Notes: generated by a model not told the origin, from the letters alone. 64,000 bases of DNA from Paenibacillus alginolyticus DSM 5050 = NBRC 15375 (GCF_000422905.1 NZ_AUGY01000021.1:1-64000); one strand, 5' to 3'; counted from the first letter of the stretch, positions 1 to 8,563 are shown. Program-made: numbers and translations.

Positions 1-253
1 ATGGGACATCTTTCGCTTTTTTTGAAATCGTGGAGTGATCAGCTTTTGCCATCCCAGAGGAAGGCATGCGTTTTTCTCCATCACGGTAGCCGTCCCATTG
101 CCCAAGAGCAGCTTGGGACAAAAAAAGAAAGAGATCATAAACTTTGAATTTCCGCCCAGTGTCAACGTATCCGGCTTCTTTGATGAGAGGAAGCACTTCT
201 TCTTTCGGTATAATTGTTTGCAGAATATTCGAGAACATAGTAGACTTTTTCAT
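1..253 (-). mobile_element. IS4-type transposase, N-terminal part (cut by window edge)
   Basis: An open frame starts at ATG 253 and runs off the left end of the window, so only about 84 codons are visible and no stop is seen. The translation starts MKKSTMFSNILQTIIPKEE and continues with TGRKFKVYDLF and ADHSTISKKAKDVP. This is the N-terminal region I know from IS4-family DDE transposases of Paenibacillus and Bacillus. An AAGG stretch eight bases upstream is a plausible ribosome site. The catalytic DDE residues would be outside the window, so it cannot be judged whether the element is intact. The inverted repeat at the near end could not be located with confidence between 254 and 464. Confidence 0.75.
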
Positions 254-464
254 GAGGTCGCCTTCTTTCGGATGTTTGTAGGGGTACAAACAGTTTACCG
301 AATGAGCGGCCTTTTTCCCTGCCATTTTATGGATAATCAACAGACCTGTACAAAATACAACATTCGTCCATATTTGCCCATCTGCTCGAACAATTGTTGT
401 ATTTCGTACAACATAATCGTCGCAATCGTCCCTAATTATAAACGCTCCGCTATTTTCGGAAAAC

Positions 465-507
465 AAAAAAAAGCTCCTTTTCAGCATAGCAGAAAAAGAG
501 CTTTTTC
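465..507 (-). terminator. Rho-independent terminator of trxA
   Basis: On the minus strand AAAAAGCTC pairs with GAGCTTTTT, and an inner TTTTC/GAAAA extends the stem; a run of T follows. It lies about 30 bases after the trxA stop and separates trxA from the transposase. Confidence 0.8.
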
Positions 508-538
508 TCACGAACAATTGTTTCTAGTTTGTAACAAA

Positions 539-853
539 TTATTGATGACGAGAAACAACATTTTTCAACGCTTCTTTGGATTGGAAGCCAACTACTTTAT
601 CAACTGGCTGTCCATCTTTGAACACGATAAGAGTTGGGATACTCATAACGCCAAAGCGAGCAGCAGACTCTGGATTGTCATCCACGTTTACTTTTGCAAT
701 TTTCAAGGACTCAATTTCTTTATCAAGCTCTTCCAAAACGGGAGCGATCATTTTACAAGGTCCGCACCAAGGTGCCCAGAAGTCTACAAGTACTGTACCT
801 TCTCCTTCAACTTCGGTTTTAAAGCTGTTATCAGAAACATTCACGATTGACAT
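539..853 (-). CDS. trxA: Thioredoxin
   Basis: A 104-residue classical thioredoxin, the cytosolic protein disulfide reductase that supplies electrons to ribonucleotide reductase, peroxiredoxins and others and is recharged by thioredoxin reductase. The active site WCGPC has its cysteines at residues 30 and 33, and the cis-proline SIPT loop has Pro73. Length is the family norm. The ATG at 853 is preceded by AGAAGGAGG at ideal spacing. The gene is monocistronic: a SigA-type promoter lies at 932-959 and a strong terminator at 465-507. The merR-family gene upstream on the same strand is a possible but unproven regulator. Confidence 0.97.
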   Translation of the reverse strand: MSIVNVSDNSFKTEVEGEGTVLVDFWAPWCGPCKMIAPVLEELDKEIESLKIAKVNVDDNPESAARFGVMSIPTLIVFKDGQPVDKVVGFQSKEALKNVVSRHQ

Positions 854-931
854 GATAGTTCCTCCTTCTAAGAATGGATTTGATTTATAACATCAAGTAG
901 TACCTAGCTACCGATGAACGTCAACATGTAA

Positions 932-959
932 AGTATACCACACCAGTGGGTCATTTCAA
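932..959 (-). promoter_or_regulatory. SigA-type promoter of trxA
   Basis: On the minus strand TTGAAA (959-954), a 16-base spacer and TATACT (937-932). It is placed about 80 bases before the trxA start. Read from sequence only. Confidence 0.6.
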
Positions 960-995
960 CCAAGCCATAAGTTAGCAAAATGGTTGAAGTTGGAT

Positions 996-1379
996 CTACT
1001 TAGCAGGTAACCCTACAGGCAGCCCCTGGAGTCTTTGCTGCTCGATATAAGCGATACGATCCTTCAAATTGGCTTGCAGCAACTGCAACATCTTCATCTG
1101 TTGTTCGATTTCTTCGAGCTTCTCTGTGTAGAGTGGCAGCAAATCATCGCACATCGACTCCTGATTTTTCATGACGCAGTTGAGAAAGCTTTCAATCTGT
1201 TCGGTCGTAAAGCCTAAGCTCAAATAAAACTGAATGGTCTTCACGCGCTCAACAGCCATCTGGTTGAATACCCGATATCCGTTTTCTTCACGCTGCGTCG
1301 CGATTAGCCCCTTCGCCTCATAATACCGTAAAGAACGAATACTGGCTCCGGTAAGCTTGGATAACTCACTAATCCGCAT
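996..1379 (-). CDS. MerR-family transcriptional regulator
   Basis: A 127-residue one-component regulator. The N-terminal winged helix-turn-helix reads RISELSKLTGASIRSLRYYE, the MerR signature, followed by a long coiled-coil dimerisation helix (about residues 75-120) and a short tail. The effector is not clear: cysteines (two in the NCVMKNQESMCDD stretch) are present but there is no recognised metal-binding loop. I chose ATG 1379, which has AAGGTG six bases upstream; a GTG three codons earlier is also possible. Its own promoter has the stretched spacer typical of MerR control (see 1425-1456), so it is probably autoregulated. trxA is the next gene downstream. Confidence 0.85.
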   Translation of the reverse strand: MRISELSKLTGASIRSLRYYEAKGLIATQREENGYRVFNQMAVERVKTIQFYLSLGFTTEQIESFLNCVMKNQESMCDDLLPLYTEKLEEIEQQMKMLQLLQANLKDRIAYIEQQRLQGLPVGLPAK

Positions 1380-1424
1380 GGCCTTCACCTTTTTCCTTTT
1401 CCTTGATCAAGTAAGGATGATTTT

Positions 1425-1456
1425 ATTGTAAACCATGACACTAGTGTTAGAGTCAA
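1425..1456 (-). promoter_or_regulatory. MerR-type promoter with stretched spacer and palindrome
   Basis: Minus strand: -35 TTGACT (1456-1451) and -10 TACAAT (1430-1425) are 20 bases apart (19 if TTACAA is used). The spacer carries the 10-base palindrome ACACTAGTGT at 1438-1447. A 19-20 base spacer containing a dyad is the hallmark of promoters that MerR proteins activate by DNA untwisting. Confidence 0.7.
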
Positions 1457-1518
1457 GTCTTATTTAATACTTTCCGCTGCTATCTGTTATTGTTTGCATA
1501 ATTGTCACTTTGATAAGC

Positions 1519-1548
1519 TTTACAACTTTCGACGAATTTGGGTATACT
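1519..1548 (+). promoter_or_regulatory. SigA-type promoter of the small membrane protein gene
   Basis: TTTACA (1519-1524), an 18-base spacer and TATACT (1543-1548), about 40 bases before the start codon at 1589. Confidence 0.55.
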
Positions 1549-1588
1549 AAGCTTAAACATACGAATGTCGGACGTAGGGGGTAACCAC

Positions 1589-1732
1589 ATGAGCGATCCT
1601 AAACACCCTGAGCTTCACGTGTACGAAGAACCGCGTAATGATTTCATGGATGTAGGTATTGGCTTTGGCGCTTTCTTTGGCTTTTTGTTTGTAATTGCAG
1701 CCATTGCAACCGTGATTCAAGTTATGAAATAG
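1589..1732 (+). CDS. YqzM-like small membrane protein
   Basis: A 47-residue protein: a polar head containing EEPRNDFMDV, then one hydrophobic segment (about residues 22-45) rich in Phe, Ile and Ala. This layout resembles the short YqzM family of Bacillales; function is unknown. I chose the ATG at 1589 because AGGGGGT lies eight bases upstream; the in-frame codons before it have no ribosome site and overlap the promoter region. It is a single transcription unit with its own promoter and a strong terminator. Confidence 0.7.
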   Translation: MSDPKHPELHVYEEPRNDFMDVGIGFGAFFGFLFVIAAIATVIQVMK

Positions 1733-1755
1733 GAATGTCCAAGCCTCTAAGAGAG

Positions 1756-1786
1756 CCGCTTTGCACTCAGTGTGAAGCGGTTTTTT
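1756..1786 (+). terminator. Rho-independent terminator
   Basis: An 11-bp stem (CCGCTT...AAGCGG, closed by CAC/GTG with two G-T pairs) with a three-base loop, then TTTTTT. It ends the short transcript from 1589. Confidence 0.85.
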
Positions 1787-1831
1787 CATCCCGTTTGTTA
1801 TTAGGAAGAACTTATATTTACTTATGTAGTC

Positions 1832-1872
1832 AAAAAAGCTGTACAGATGAAAGCATCTGTACAGCTTTTTTT
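1832..1872 (-). terminator. Bidirectional terminator after dnaI
   Basis: AAAAAGCTGTACAGATG pairs perfectly with CATCTGTACAGCTTTTT around a GAAAG loop. T-runs occur on both strands, so it can stop dnaI on the minus strand and any read-through on the plus strand. The dnaI stop codon abuts the stem. Confidence 0.85.
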
Positions 1873-2821
1873 ATTTCCCACGCTTGTTCGTACCTGTTAC
1901 CACAACAACATCGACAAAAGGACGAATACGGTCCATAATCCGCTGTCCCTTGTACTCCTCGTCACCATCTTTGTTCGTGAAGCTGAAATGCTTCTCCAAA
2001 TCAGAGAGCGCATAATTGGACGTGAAAAAGGTCGGCTTACGATTCATCCGGTGATTCACGATAGCGCCAATCACATGATCTCGCAGCCACGGATTCAAAT
2101 TCTCCGCGCCAATATCATCGAAAACTAATAGATCTGTTTCCTTCAGAAGATCAATCGTTTCCTTCAGCTTGTAGGGCTCCTGGAACATCCCCTTCAAGTC
2201 CTCGGCAAAATCCGGCATATAAACAATTGCCCCTGTCATACCGACTTTGGCCAGCTGATGCAGCATGTAGCCCATCAGGAACGTCTTCCCCGTTCCAAAT
2301 GATCCGGACAAGTAGAGCCCTCTAGTCTGAAGCCCCTCTTCCATCGTCAGGCTGACGTAGTCGTTAATTTGCATAACGGCTTTCGCCCGATCCAGATCCG
2401 TTTCAAGGATATCTCCAAACGAATAGCTCCGGGAAATCATCCGCGGATCCACGTGAAAGGTGCGGATTCGGCTGCTTATGGCATCCTGCAGCTGCTTCGC
2501 ATTGAACTTCTTGCAAGCCACCTTTTCCTCATGAACAAACGGCTTTTCATTGACGGAGTCGGCTGTTAACATCGTATAATGCCCCGTCATATCATTCGGA
2601 CAGTTATCTAAACCTGGACAGTTGGAACAGTTTTTGTACTCTGACACATATTGATAAAGCTTGTTCATATTAATCTTAATGGTATAGTCATCGACAAACG
2701 GATACTTTTGGCGAAATTTGTGAACTAAAACGTCGTCCATGACAACTTTAATTTTCGCTTCTGCCTTCCGTCTCCATTCGGATTGCGGCATTGATTTGAG
2801 TAAGTGAGACAGGGAATCCAT
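1871..2821 (-). CDS. dnaI: Primosomal protein DnaI (helicase loader)
   Basis: A 316-residue AAA+ ATPase that loads the replicative helicase DnaC (B. subtilis naming) during initiation and restart, working with DnaB and DnaD. The N-terminal domain has the zinc ligands typical of DnaI: Cys65, Cys68, Cys74, His81 and Cys103. The ATPase part has Walker A GSFGTGKT (173-180) and Walker B LLVFDDIGAE (231-240). The ATG at 2821 follows a strong AAGGAGGTG site. dnaB lies 55 bases upstream on the same strand, the usual dnaB-dnaI order, so the two are probably co-transcribed. Confidence 0.95.
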   Translation of the reverse strand: MDSLSHLLKSMPQSEWRRKAEAKIKVVMDDVLVHKFRQKYPFVDDYTIKINMNKLYQYVSEYKNCSNCPGLDNCPNDMTGHYTMLTADSVNEKPFVHEEKVACKKFNAKQLQDAISSRIRTFHVDPRMISRSYSFGDILETDLDRAKAVMQINDYVSLTMEEGLQTRGLYLSGSFGTGKTFLMGYMLHQLAKVGMTGAIVYMPDFAEDLKGMFQEPYKLKETIDLLKETDLLVFDDIGAENLNPWLRDHVIGAIVNHRMNRKPTFFTSNYALSDLEKHFSFTNKDGDEEYKGQRIMDRIRPFVDVVVVTGTNKRGK

Positions 2822-2876
2822 GCTTCCTGCACCTCCTTATAATTCTCTTGTACGTTTGTACCTTCGGCTCTAACCC

Positions 2877-4397
2877 TCAGCTCTTCCGATTAAAGCGCTC
2901 GTCCAGCTTCTGCGCCATCCTTCTCGCGGCTTCCAGCTCTTCATCTGTCAGCCTTGAAGCCGCTGCTGTGCCGGCATCCGGCACAACAATTGGAATGTGA
3001 GGCTTCTGCGTCTTGCCTTGCCGGCCTCTCGTTACAGAGCCACCGCCAGCTTTAGCGGCCTCCACCTTGGACGCGGCCTTTTGTTTGTAGCTGATTTTCT
3101 CACGCACATATTCCACCGCTTGTTCGTAAGTAACAATTTGCTTGCCCAGCATATCCGATGCGACCGCTTCAATCGAAGACTTAGCCCACGAGCGGCGGTC
3201 GATATGTAGGAAGTGGATCAAGACATTAATGACTTCCTCTTTCAATCTATAATTCAAATCAATCTTCTCAAAAATATTAAGTACACCGTCCGGGATGGAG
3301 CCCTGAGTAAAGAACATTTTCAGAACTGCCGTGTACGGCTCATTTCGCATAATGTAATTGTATTGATGATCTGTACATTCGCCGCGCAGCTGCTGCGGCA
3401 CTTCTAGGTAATAAGCCATCTCAACTGACTTGTCTCCAGACGTGTCTAGCATATCCTCATTCGCTTCGCCTTGAGACTTCTCTTCCGATCTGGACAACGT
3501 GCGCTCTCGTTCCTCATCCCGCTTCTTGCTCTGTCTGTAGAACAGATTCGCATTATACTGCATAAGATCCATCTGCAGCTCGCCCTCTTCGGTGAATGCG
3601 CCATCCTCATCCAACAAACGGCATGTTTCCTGAAGCGAAAGGTTGTACTTCTTCGCCACAATATTAATCGCAGCCATCTGATCCGGTTTATGCTTGAGAG
3701 CCTCAACGAAAACACGATTACTCGCACCTCGCGGGAACCTCATAATAATATCCGCATACTGGAAGCCTTTGGTGGTCACGTCCATCCGAGCGTCTCCCTG
3801 TTTACTGGCCGAGGCCTCATACAGGGCTTGCTCCAGTTCGTAGTCAACCACCTGGGTATTGAGGCGGAATAAATCATAGAACGGAACAGACAGGTTCTCT
3901 TCACTCGCGTCACGGCACTCTTCCGGCTCCGGCGAGAGCAGCTCTTCCCGAAGGGAAAGGAGCATGAACTTACCGACCTTATCGCGGAGCAGCAGCGTCA
4001 AATGCTGATTGCGGAAAAACTCATTGGGGCCAAGCGGAGGAAACAAGGTGTATACGAAGACATAGTCTTCTTCGCCCGGCAGAAACTTGCGAGTTGTCTG
4101 CAGGAGCCCTATGGCTTCTAGCTTCGAAGATTGCTCAATTAAATATTTGCGTCCTCGCTCCCCCTGCTCAAGCTCGAGCAGCAGGAACAGCTTTCGCTGC
4201 TGTTCCAGAGGCGAATATCCGACTTTTTCTGCACTCATCTGCAGATAGAGTGCTTGATAGAGACTTATAGCCAATCCGCCGATCATAGGCTGATACATAA
4301 TGGCTAGCATTTTATAATCCAGACTGCTCAAAGAAAACTCACGGTTTACACAAAACCTGTGGTTCTCGGTGAAATGCAGCATATTCGTCATTCTCAT
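2877..4397 (-). CDS. dnaB: Replication initiation and membrane attachment protein DnaB
   Basis: A 506-residue protein of the Firmicute DnaB/DnaD family, a co-loader that brings the helicase-loader complex to oriC and primosome sites. The N-terminal winged-helix part starts FTENHRFCVNREFSLSS. The C-terminal third holds the DnaB_2 domain, with NVLIHFLHIDRRSW and the conserved YVREKISYKQK region. It is slightly longer than the B. subtilis protein because of a charged linker (about 290-325). The start is uncertain: ATG codons at residues 1, 3 and 6 all have weak ribosome sites. It is not related to the E. coli DnaB helicase despite the name. Confidence 0.92.
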   Translation of the reverse strand: MRMTNMLHFTENHRFCVNREFSLSSLDYKMLAIMYQPMIGGLAISLYQALYLQMSAEKVGYSPLEQQRKLFLLLELEQGERGRKYLIEQSSKLEAIGLLQTTRKFLPGEEDYVFVYTLFPPLGPNEFFRNQHLTLLLRDKVGKFMLLSLREELLSPEPEECRDASEENLSVPFYDLFRLNTQVVDYELEQALYEASASKQGDARMDVTTKGFQYADIIMRFPRGASNRVFVEALKHKPDQMAAINIVAKKYNLSLQETCRLLDEDGAFTEEGELQMDLMQYNANLFYRQSKKRDEERERTLSRSEEKSQGEANEDMLDTSGDKSVEMAYYLEVPQQLRGECTDHQYNYIMRNEPYTAVLKMFFTQGSIPDGVLNIFEKIDLNYRLKEEVINVLIHFLHIDRRSWAKSSIEAVASDMLGKQIVTYEQAVEYVREKISYKQKAASKVEAAKAGGGSVTRGRQGKTQKPHIPIVVPDAGTAAASRLTDEELEAARRMAQKLDERFNRKS

Positions 4398-4672
4398 TCC
4401 GTTACAGCACCATCCTGCCTCAACCGATTGCAGCTATGTAAGCATCTCGGTTTCTCTCTATTAGTCTACCACAAAAATCGACATGCTTGGTATCTACGAG
4501 AGAAAGATAATATTACCTAATATGAAAAAACCAACCTTTCGGATGACAAAATTCCGACAACTTAGCTGTTAGACAGACGCTCCGACTTGTTTTTGTAAGC
4601 ATTGCACAATCTTTGAACAGTTGGGAATATGATTGCAAAAGAGACTATGAAAGCGTTCAGACATTTTAATAC
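4398..4672. other. Intergenic stretch upstream of dnaB
   Basis: No convincing gene or RNA is seen here. A 65-codon minus-strand frame ends inside it, but it overlaps the hydrolase gene and its terminator and looks like chance. The dnaB promoter must lie here, but I could not define it. Confidence 0.4.
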
Positions 4673-4709
4673 AAAAAAAGAACCTGTTGAGTTTAATCAA
4701 CAAGATCTT
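4673..4709 (-). terminator. Terminator of the alpha/beta hydrolase gene
   Basis: On the minus strand a 13-bp stem with one mismatch and one G-T pair (inner TTGTTGA/TCAACAG, outer AAGA/TCTT) is followed by seven T. Confidence 0.75.
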
Positions 4710-4725
4710 CAACCTATCAGCTTGG

Positions 4726-5601
4726 TTAATGAAGCGGCAGCTGACTTTCCTGGATATCCTCGCCATACATGGCCGGATTCAGCTTTTTTGCAATCGCTAA
4801 GTCCAGCAGCACACGCTGTGTCTGATTATCTTCCAGACTGTCCACCCAAAGGCGGATCAAGTCATTCATCTTTGAAGGGTTTTTAAGTGGAATTTGATGT
4901 TTAGCATCCTTGATGAAATAAAGTGAGCTATGCGGCAGCTCTTCATGGAGTATGTTCGCATACCTATGAAATGCGCGGTCCTTTTGACCAAAAATCAATA
5001 GGATCGGAAGTTGGATGCCCCGGAGACGACGGGTACAATTGTAAATCATGGACTGTTCAAAATATGGCTTCACATTTTTGGCATCATCACTCACGGAACT
5101 TTGGTACAGTTCATGATAAGTAGAAGCATTATCCGCATTCCCAAAGGTGATCGCCTTTTTCAACACATTCATAAAGAGACCAGAACCGGCCATCTGTACT
5201 GCGAGCCAAACCCTGCCTTTGTTATAAGGATCAGTTAATTCCGACATCCCGCTAACTACGATTCCCCCAAGGAAACGTTTCGGATATGTGAGGAGCGCTT
5301 CCAGCACTAACGAGCCACCTGTCGAATAACCGCACAGGAACACTTTTTCAATACCCAGGAAATCTAGCAACTGTCTTACATCTTCAACAATAAGCGCATA
5401 ACTAAGTGTACGTTCTGACGACTTGCTCGCGCCGTGCCCCCTAATATCAAAAGTAATGACTTGAAAATGGTCGGAAAGCTGCTCTCTTTGATAAGCAAAA
5501 GTTTGTAAGGTCAATAAAGGTGGATGAATAAAGACAATCGGGGTGCCAGTCCCCGTAATCTCATAATTTAATTTGGTTCCGTTCACATGAGCCAAAGGCA
5601 C
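4726..5601 (-). CDS. Alpha/beta-fold hydrolase
   Basis: A 291-residue serine hydrolase. The nucleophile elbow GYSTGG has Ser93, the acid is probably Asp208 in FGQKDRA, and the base His235 in DAKHQIP; the HPP motif near residue 26 forms the oxyanion hole region. The substrate cannot be told from sequence; the family includes esterases, lactonases and haloperoxidase-like enzymes. The start is a GTG at 5601 with GGAGGAG six bases upstream, which decides it. The C-terminal 30 residues extend beyond the usual fold. It is a single gene with its own terminator. Confidence 0.85.
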   Translation of the reverse strand: MPLAHVNGTKLNYEITGTGTPIVFIHPPLLTLQTFAYQREQLSDHFQVITFDIRGHGASKSSERTLSYALIVEDVRQLLDFLGIEKVFLCGYSTGGSLVLEALLTYPKRFLGGIVVSGMSELTDPYNKGRVWLAVQMAGSGLFMNVLKKAITFGNADNASTYHELYQSSVSDDAKNVKPYFEQSMIYNCTRRLRGIQLPILLIFGQKDRAFHRYANILHEELPHSSLYFIKDAKHQIPLKNPSKMNDLIRLWVDSLEDNQTQRVLLDLAIAKKLNPAMYGEDIQESQLPLH

Positions 5602-5676
5602 AATAGTCTCCTCCGAAAGGTCAATTTAGGTAACTTAACCTTATCATGACCAGTTCTGCCTATTTCTATGAGAACC

Positions 5677-5961
5677 TTAAAACATTTTGAAGCCTCTAAT
5701 CCGCAGCGCTTTAATGGCCGATCCGCTTAAAATAGCGCCAACCAAACCACCGATAGCCGGAACAATATCAACAATTGTAAAGCTGTCTCCACTGGAAAGA
5801 AAAGACGCCTCTCCGATTGAACCATAAATAACAACACCGATAACCAAAGCAATAAAAGCATACAGTGGAAACCATGTTGTTTTCATTAGCATATTCAAAA
5901 TAAACCCAATCCCAAAAAATAACACTATCATTAAGACAGTGGCTATGACCATTTGTAACAA
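5677..5961 (-). CDS. YuiB-like integral membrane protein
   Basis: A 94-residue protein with three hydrophobic segments (about 3-25, 31-50 and 66-85) and a short basic tail. The sequence FFGIGFILNMLMKTTW matches what I know of the YuiB family. In B. subtilis yuiB lies beside the yumB and yumC genes, and homologues of both occur here within 3 kb, which supports the call. The start is probably TTG 5961, since GGGGG lies eight bases before it; an ATG three codons later would be too far from that site. Function unknown. Confidence 0.7.
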   Translation of the reverse strand: MLQMVIATVLMIVLFFGIGFILNMLMKTTWFPLYAFIALVIGVVIYGSIGEASFLSSGDSFTIVDIVPAIGGLVGAILSGSAIKALRIRGFKMF

Positions 5962-6088
5962 TGTAAGTTCCCCCTTAGCAATGTAAGAAGCCCGTTCATC
6001 AATCTGACTTCCTTATAATTGTAATCCACGAAATGTCACAGGTAAAGTGTACACAAATTGAACATTTCCCTCTTCACCCTTTGTTCAT

Positions 6089-6117
6089 TTGCCCTTTCCC
6101 CATGAATTGGATACAAT
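6089..6117 (+). promoter_or_regulatory. SigA-type promoter of hemQ
   Basis: TTGCCC (6089-6094), a 17-base spacer and TACAAT (6112-6117), about 35 bases before the hemQ start. Confidence 0.65.
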
Positions 6118-6152
6118 GTAGGGGATATTAGCCCTTGAATGGAGGAAAACCA

Positions 6153-6899
6153 ATGAGTGAAGCCGTACAAACACTGGAAGGCTGGTATGCTCTCCATGAT
6201 TTCCGTCTGATTGACTGGAATGCATGGCATGCTGCAACCCCGCAGGAGCGTAAGCACGCAACGGACGAGCTGAATACATTTCTGTCTCAGTGGCAGCAAT
6301 TCGAGAACGATAAACTAGGCAGTACTGCCGTTTATAGCATCGTTGGTCAGAAAGCCGACTTTGTATTCATGCAAATGCGCGAAACGCTAGAAGAACTGAA
6401 TGAATTAGAAAATACGTTTAATAAATCCAGCTTCGCTGCTTTTACAATCCCGGTCTATTCCTACGTATCCATAGTAGAGTTAAGCAGTTATCTTGCTAAG
6501 CCAGGCGTGGATCCTTCAGAAGATCCGGAAATTCAAGCCCGCTTGAAGCCTATCCTGCCTAAATCGAAGCACATCTGCTTCTATCCGATGAATAAGCGTC
6601 GCGATGGCAATGACAACTGGTACATGCTCCCTGCGGAAGATCGCAAAACAATGATGCGCAGCCATGGCATGATTGGACGCACATACGCGGGTAAAGTGAA
6701 ACAAATCATTACTGGTTCCGTAGGACTAGATGATTGGGAGTGGGGCGTAACCCTGTTTTCCGATGATCCACTTCATTTCAAGAAGCTCGTTTATGAAATG
6801 CGTTTCGACGAAGTGAGCGCACGTTTCGGTGAGTTCGGCGACTTCTATGTCGGCAACCTGCTGACTCCTGATAAATTTGCTAAATTAATTCAAATTTAA
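6153..6899 (+). CDS. hemQ: Coproheme decarboxylase HemQ
   Basis: A 248-residue member of the chlorite-dismutase-like family. HemQ makes heme b from Fe-coproporphyrin III by hydrogen-peroxide-dependent decarboxylation of two propionates, the last step of the coproporphyrin-dependent pathway of Gram-positive bacteria. The catalytic tyrosine lies in YPMNKRR (Tyr144, with Lys148) and the proximal heme ligand is His171 in [19 protein letters not shown] is also family-typical. ATG 6153 is chosen because GGAGG lies seven bases before it. It has its own promoter and terminator. Heme demand fits the nearby heme A and cytochrome assembly genes. Confidence 0.95.
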   Translation: MSEAVQTLEGWYALHDFRLIDWNAWHAATPQERKHATDELNTFLSQWQQFENDKLGSTAVYSIVGQKADFVFMQMRETLEELNELENTFNKSSFAAFTIPVYSYVSIVELSSYLAKPGVDPSEDPEIQARLKPILPKSKHICFYPMNKRRDGNDNWYMLPAEDRKTMMRSHGMIGRTYAGKVKQIITGSVGLDDWEWGVTLFSDDPLHFKKLVYEMRFDEVSARFGEFGDFYVGNLLTPDKFAKLIQI

Positions 6900-6910
6900 G
6901 ATATAACTCA

Positions 6911-6946
6911 AGAGTGAAGGACTCCGTGTCCCTCACTCTTTTTTTG
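6911..6946 (+). terminator. Terminator of hemQ
   Basis: GAGTGA/TCACTC stem extended by GG/CC, followed by seven T. Confidence 0.85.
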
Positions 6947-7014
6947 CATGACTGTACAATCAACATTGTGCACATTTTGGGAAAAGGGTAATCAGCCCTT
7001 GAAGATGAATGAAG

Positions 7015-7055
7015 CAAAAAAAGAAAGCCTGCTCAATGAAGAGCGAAGCTTTCTT
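7015..7055 (-). terminator. Terminator of the NADH dehydrogenase operon
   Basis: On the minus strand AGAAAGC and GCTC pair with GAGC and GCTTTCT around a six-base loop; seven T follow. It closes the transcript that starts before 8563. Confidence 0.8.
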
Positions 7056-7063
7056 ATCATGAA

Positions 7064-7345
7064 TTATTCCTCATCCTCATCGTCACGCAGAGCAGCCTCT
7101 AACTCAGCTTCCATCTGTGCTTTACGAGCTAGATACGCTTCCGTATCACGGTCACGCTGGCGACCTTTTTCCTTCAAGCGTTCAATCGCTGGTAGAATGA
7201 GGATATCAATTTCCTTTTGCACAACAGCTACATGATCATAACGTTTCTCAGTCTCTAGAAAGTGACCGACCTCGATCAGGGCATTGTAACGATCCAGTTC
7301 ATCCCGGGTAAGAAGTCCTCTTACTTGGACACTGCAGTGCCGCAT
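7064..7345 (-). CDS. Hypothetical charged protein downstream of NADH dehydrogenase
   Basis: A 93-residue soluble protein I do not recognise. It is highly charged, predicted mostly helical, and its C-terminal half looks like a coiled coil (about 45-85) ending in the acidic tail DDEDEE. Two short motifs, LLTRDELDRYNALIE and YDHVAVVQKEID, look structured. ATG 7345 follows GGGGGGA at good spacing. It lies 27 bases after the NADH dehydrogenase gene and before the shared terminator, so it is probably co-transcribed and possibly Rex-controlled. Any link to NADH oxidation is inference from position only. Confidence 0.7.
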   Translation of the reverse strand: MRHCSVQVRGLLTRDELDRYNALIEVGHFLETEKRYDHVAVVQKEIDILILPAIERLKEKGRQRDRDTEAYLARKAQMEAELEAALRDDEDEE

Positions 7346-7372
7346 GGCGATCCCCCCGTTACCTAATGATGA

Positions 7373-8563
7373 CTAGAAACGTCCTTTACGTATAACAAGT
7401 GGAATTCCGCCAATAATGTAGAGGTATCTCATATCAACCACTTTTTTCATCATGGCTGCAACGTTACCTTTGAGCTTACGGGAACCAACGATACCGATAG
7501 CTTGGCCTTTACCTAAGGAAGCAACTGTACCTTTGTTGGAGTATTTGAAAGTTTTCATTTGCGAACCGCGAATGGAAGCAATCAAGTTATGCGCAACAGC
7601 TTCACCTTGCTGCATAGCGATTTGAGCTGTTGGAGGGTATGGTCTTCCTTCATCGTTCATCACGATGGAACAGTCACCAACGACATAGATGTTATCGAAT
7701 CCAGGCGCACGAAGGTGCTCATCGACCTTAATTCTGCCGCGCATCGTTTCGAAGCCAGCTTCATCTAGCATATGGTTACCGCGGATACCGCCTGTCCAAA
7801 CGACTGTAGCAGCTTTGATGAACTCATCGCCAGCGATCAGAACACCTTCAGGTGTACATTCTTTAATGGCTGTACCGATTTTGAAAGTAATGCCTTTGTC
7901 AGTCAAAACTTTCATCGCATACTCAACAAGCTCAGGATCGAATCCTGGCAGCGCCGTTGGAGCTGCTTCAATATTATAAATCTTCACAAGGGAAGGATCT
8001 ACGTCGAACTCTTTGCAAAGCTGTGGAATACGGTCAGCAAGTTCGCCAATGAACTCGATTCCAGTAAACCCTGCTCCGCCAATAACGAATGTCAGGTAAT
8101 CTTTGCGATCTGGCTCACGCTTGTACTTCGCGAATTGATACTCAATATGTTCACGAATGAAACGAACGCTATTGATACTGCGAATGTTCAGTGCGTTTTC
8201 TTTAAGCCCAGGAATACCGAAAGTTTCAGCTTCGCCGCCAAGACCAATAACCAGGTAGTCATAGGAAAGCGTACCGTCTTCGAGAATAACCTTTTTCTCA
8301 TGCGGACGGATTTGAGTAACTGTGGATTTCACGAAATCAACTTTAAATTCATCAATCAATTTCAAAATGTTCACGCGTGCATTTTCAGGATTATCCGTTC
8401 CTGCAGCAGGCATGTGAAGATGGGTAGTAATGTAATGATAGTCATGTTTGTTTACCAGTGTTACATCGGCTTCATTGTAATTTAGTTCTTTTTGCAAACG
8501 AATTGCGGAAAGGATTCCGCCATAGCCTGCTCCTAAAATAACGATCCTTGGTATTCTACTCAT
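7373..8563 (-). CDS. Type II NADH dehydrogenase (YumB/Ndh-like)
   Basis: A 396-residue non-proton-pumping NADH:menaquinone oxidoreductase, a monotopic membrane flavoprotein. The FAD-binding GAGYGG lies at 11-16, the NADH-binding GGAGFTG near residue 163, the second flavin motif VVGDCS near 295, and the quinone-site AQIAMQQ motif follows. A membrane-anchoring amphipathic C-terminus (RYLYIIGGIPLVIRKGRF) is present. B. subtilis has three paralogues (Ndh, YumB, YutJ); location beside yumC and yuiB favours YumB, while the Rex-like operator at 8613 recalls ndh. It heads a two-gene operon. Confidence 0.93.
   Translation of the reverse strand: MSRIPRIVILGAGYGGILSAIRLQKELNYNEADVTLVNKHDYHYITTHLHMPAAGTDNPENARVNILKLIDEFKVDFVKSTVTQIRPHEKKVILEDGTLSYDYLVIGLGGEAETFGIPGLKENALNIRSINSVRFIREHIEYQFAKYKREPDRKDYLTFVIGGAGFTGIEFIGELADRIPQLCKEFDVDPSLVKIYNIEAAPTALPGFDPELVEYAMKVLTDKGITFKIGTAIKECTPEGVLIAGDEFIKAATVVWTGGIRGNHMLDEAGFETMRGRIKVDEHLRAPGFDNIYVVGDCSIVMNDEGRPYPPTAQIAMQQGEAVAHNLIASIRGSQMKTFKYSNKGTVASLGKGQAIGIVGSRKLKGNVAAMMKKVVDMRYLYIIGGIPLVIRKGRF

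Noticed and set aside
35..850. 271-codon plus-strand frame over trxA and the IS fragment
   Set aside because: It runs antisense over a certain thioredoxin gene and its terminator and over the transposase start; no ribosome site or family features.
4569..4766. 65-codon minus-strand frame after the hydrolase
   Set aside because: It overlaps the hydrolase end and that gene's terminator and has no credible ribosome site; composition looks like chance.
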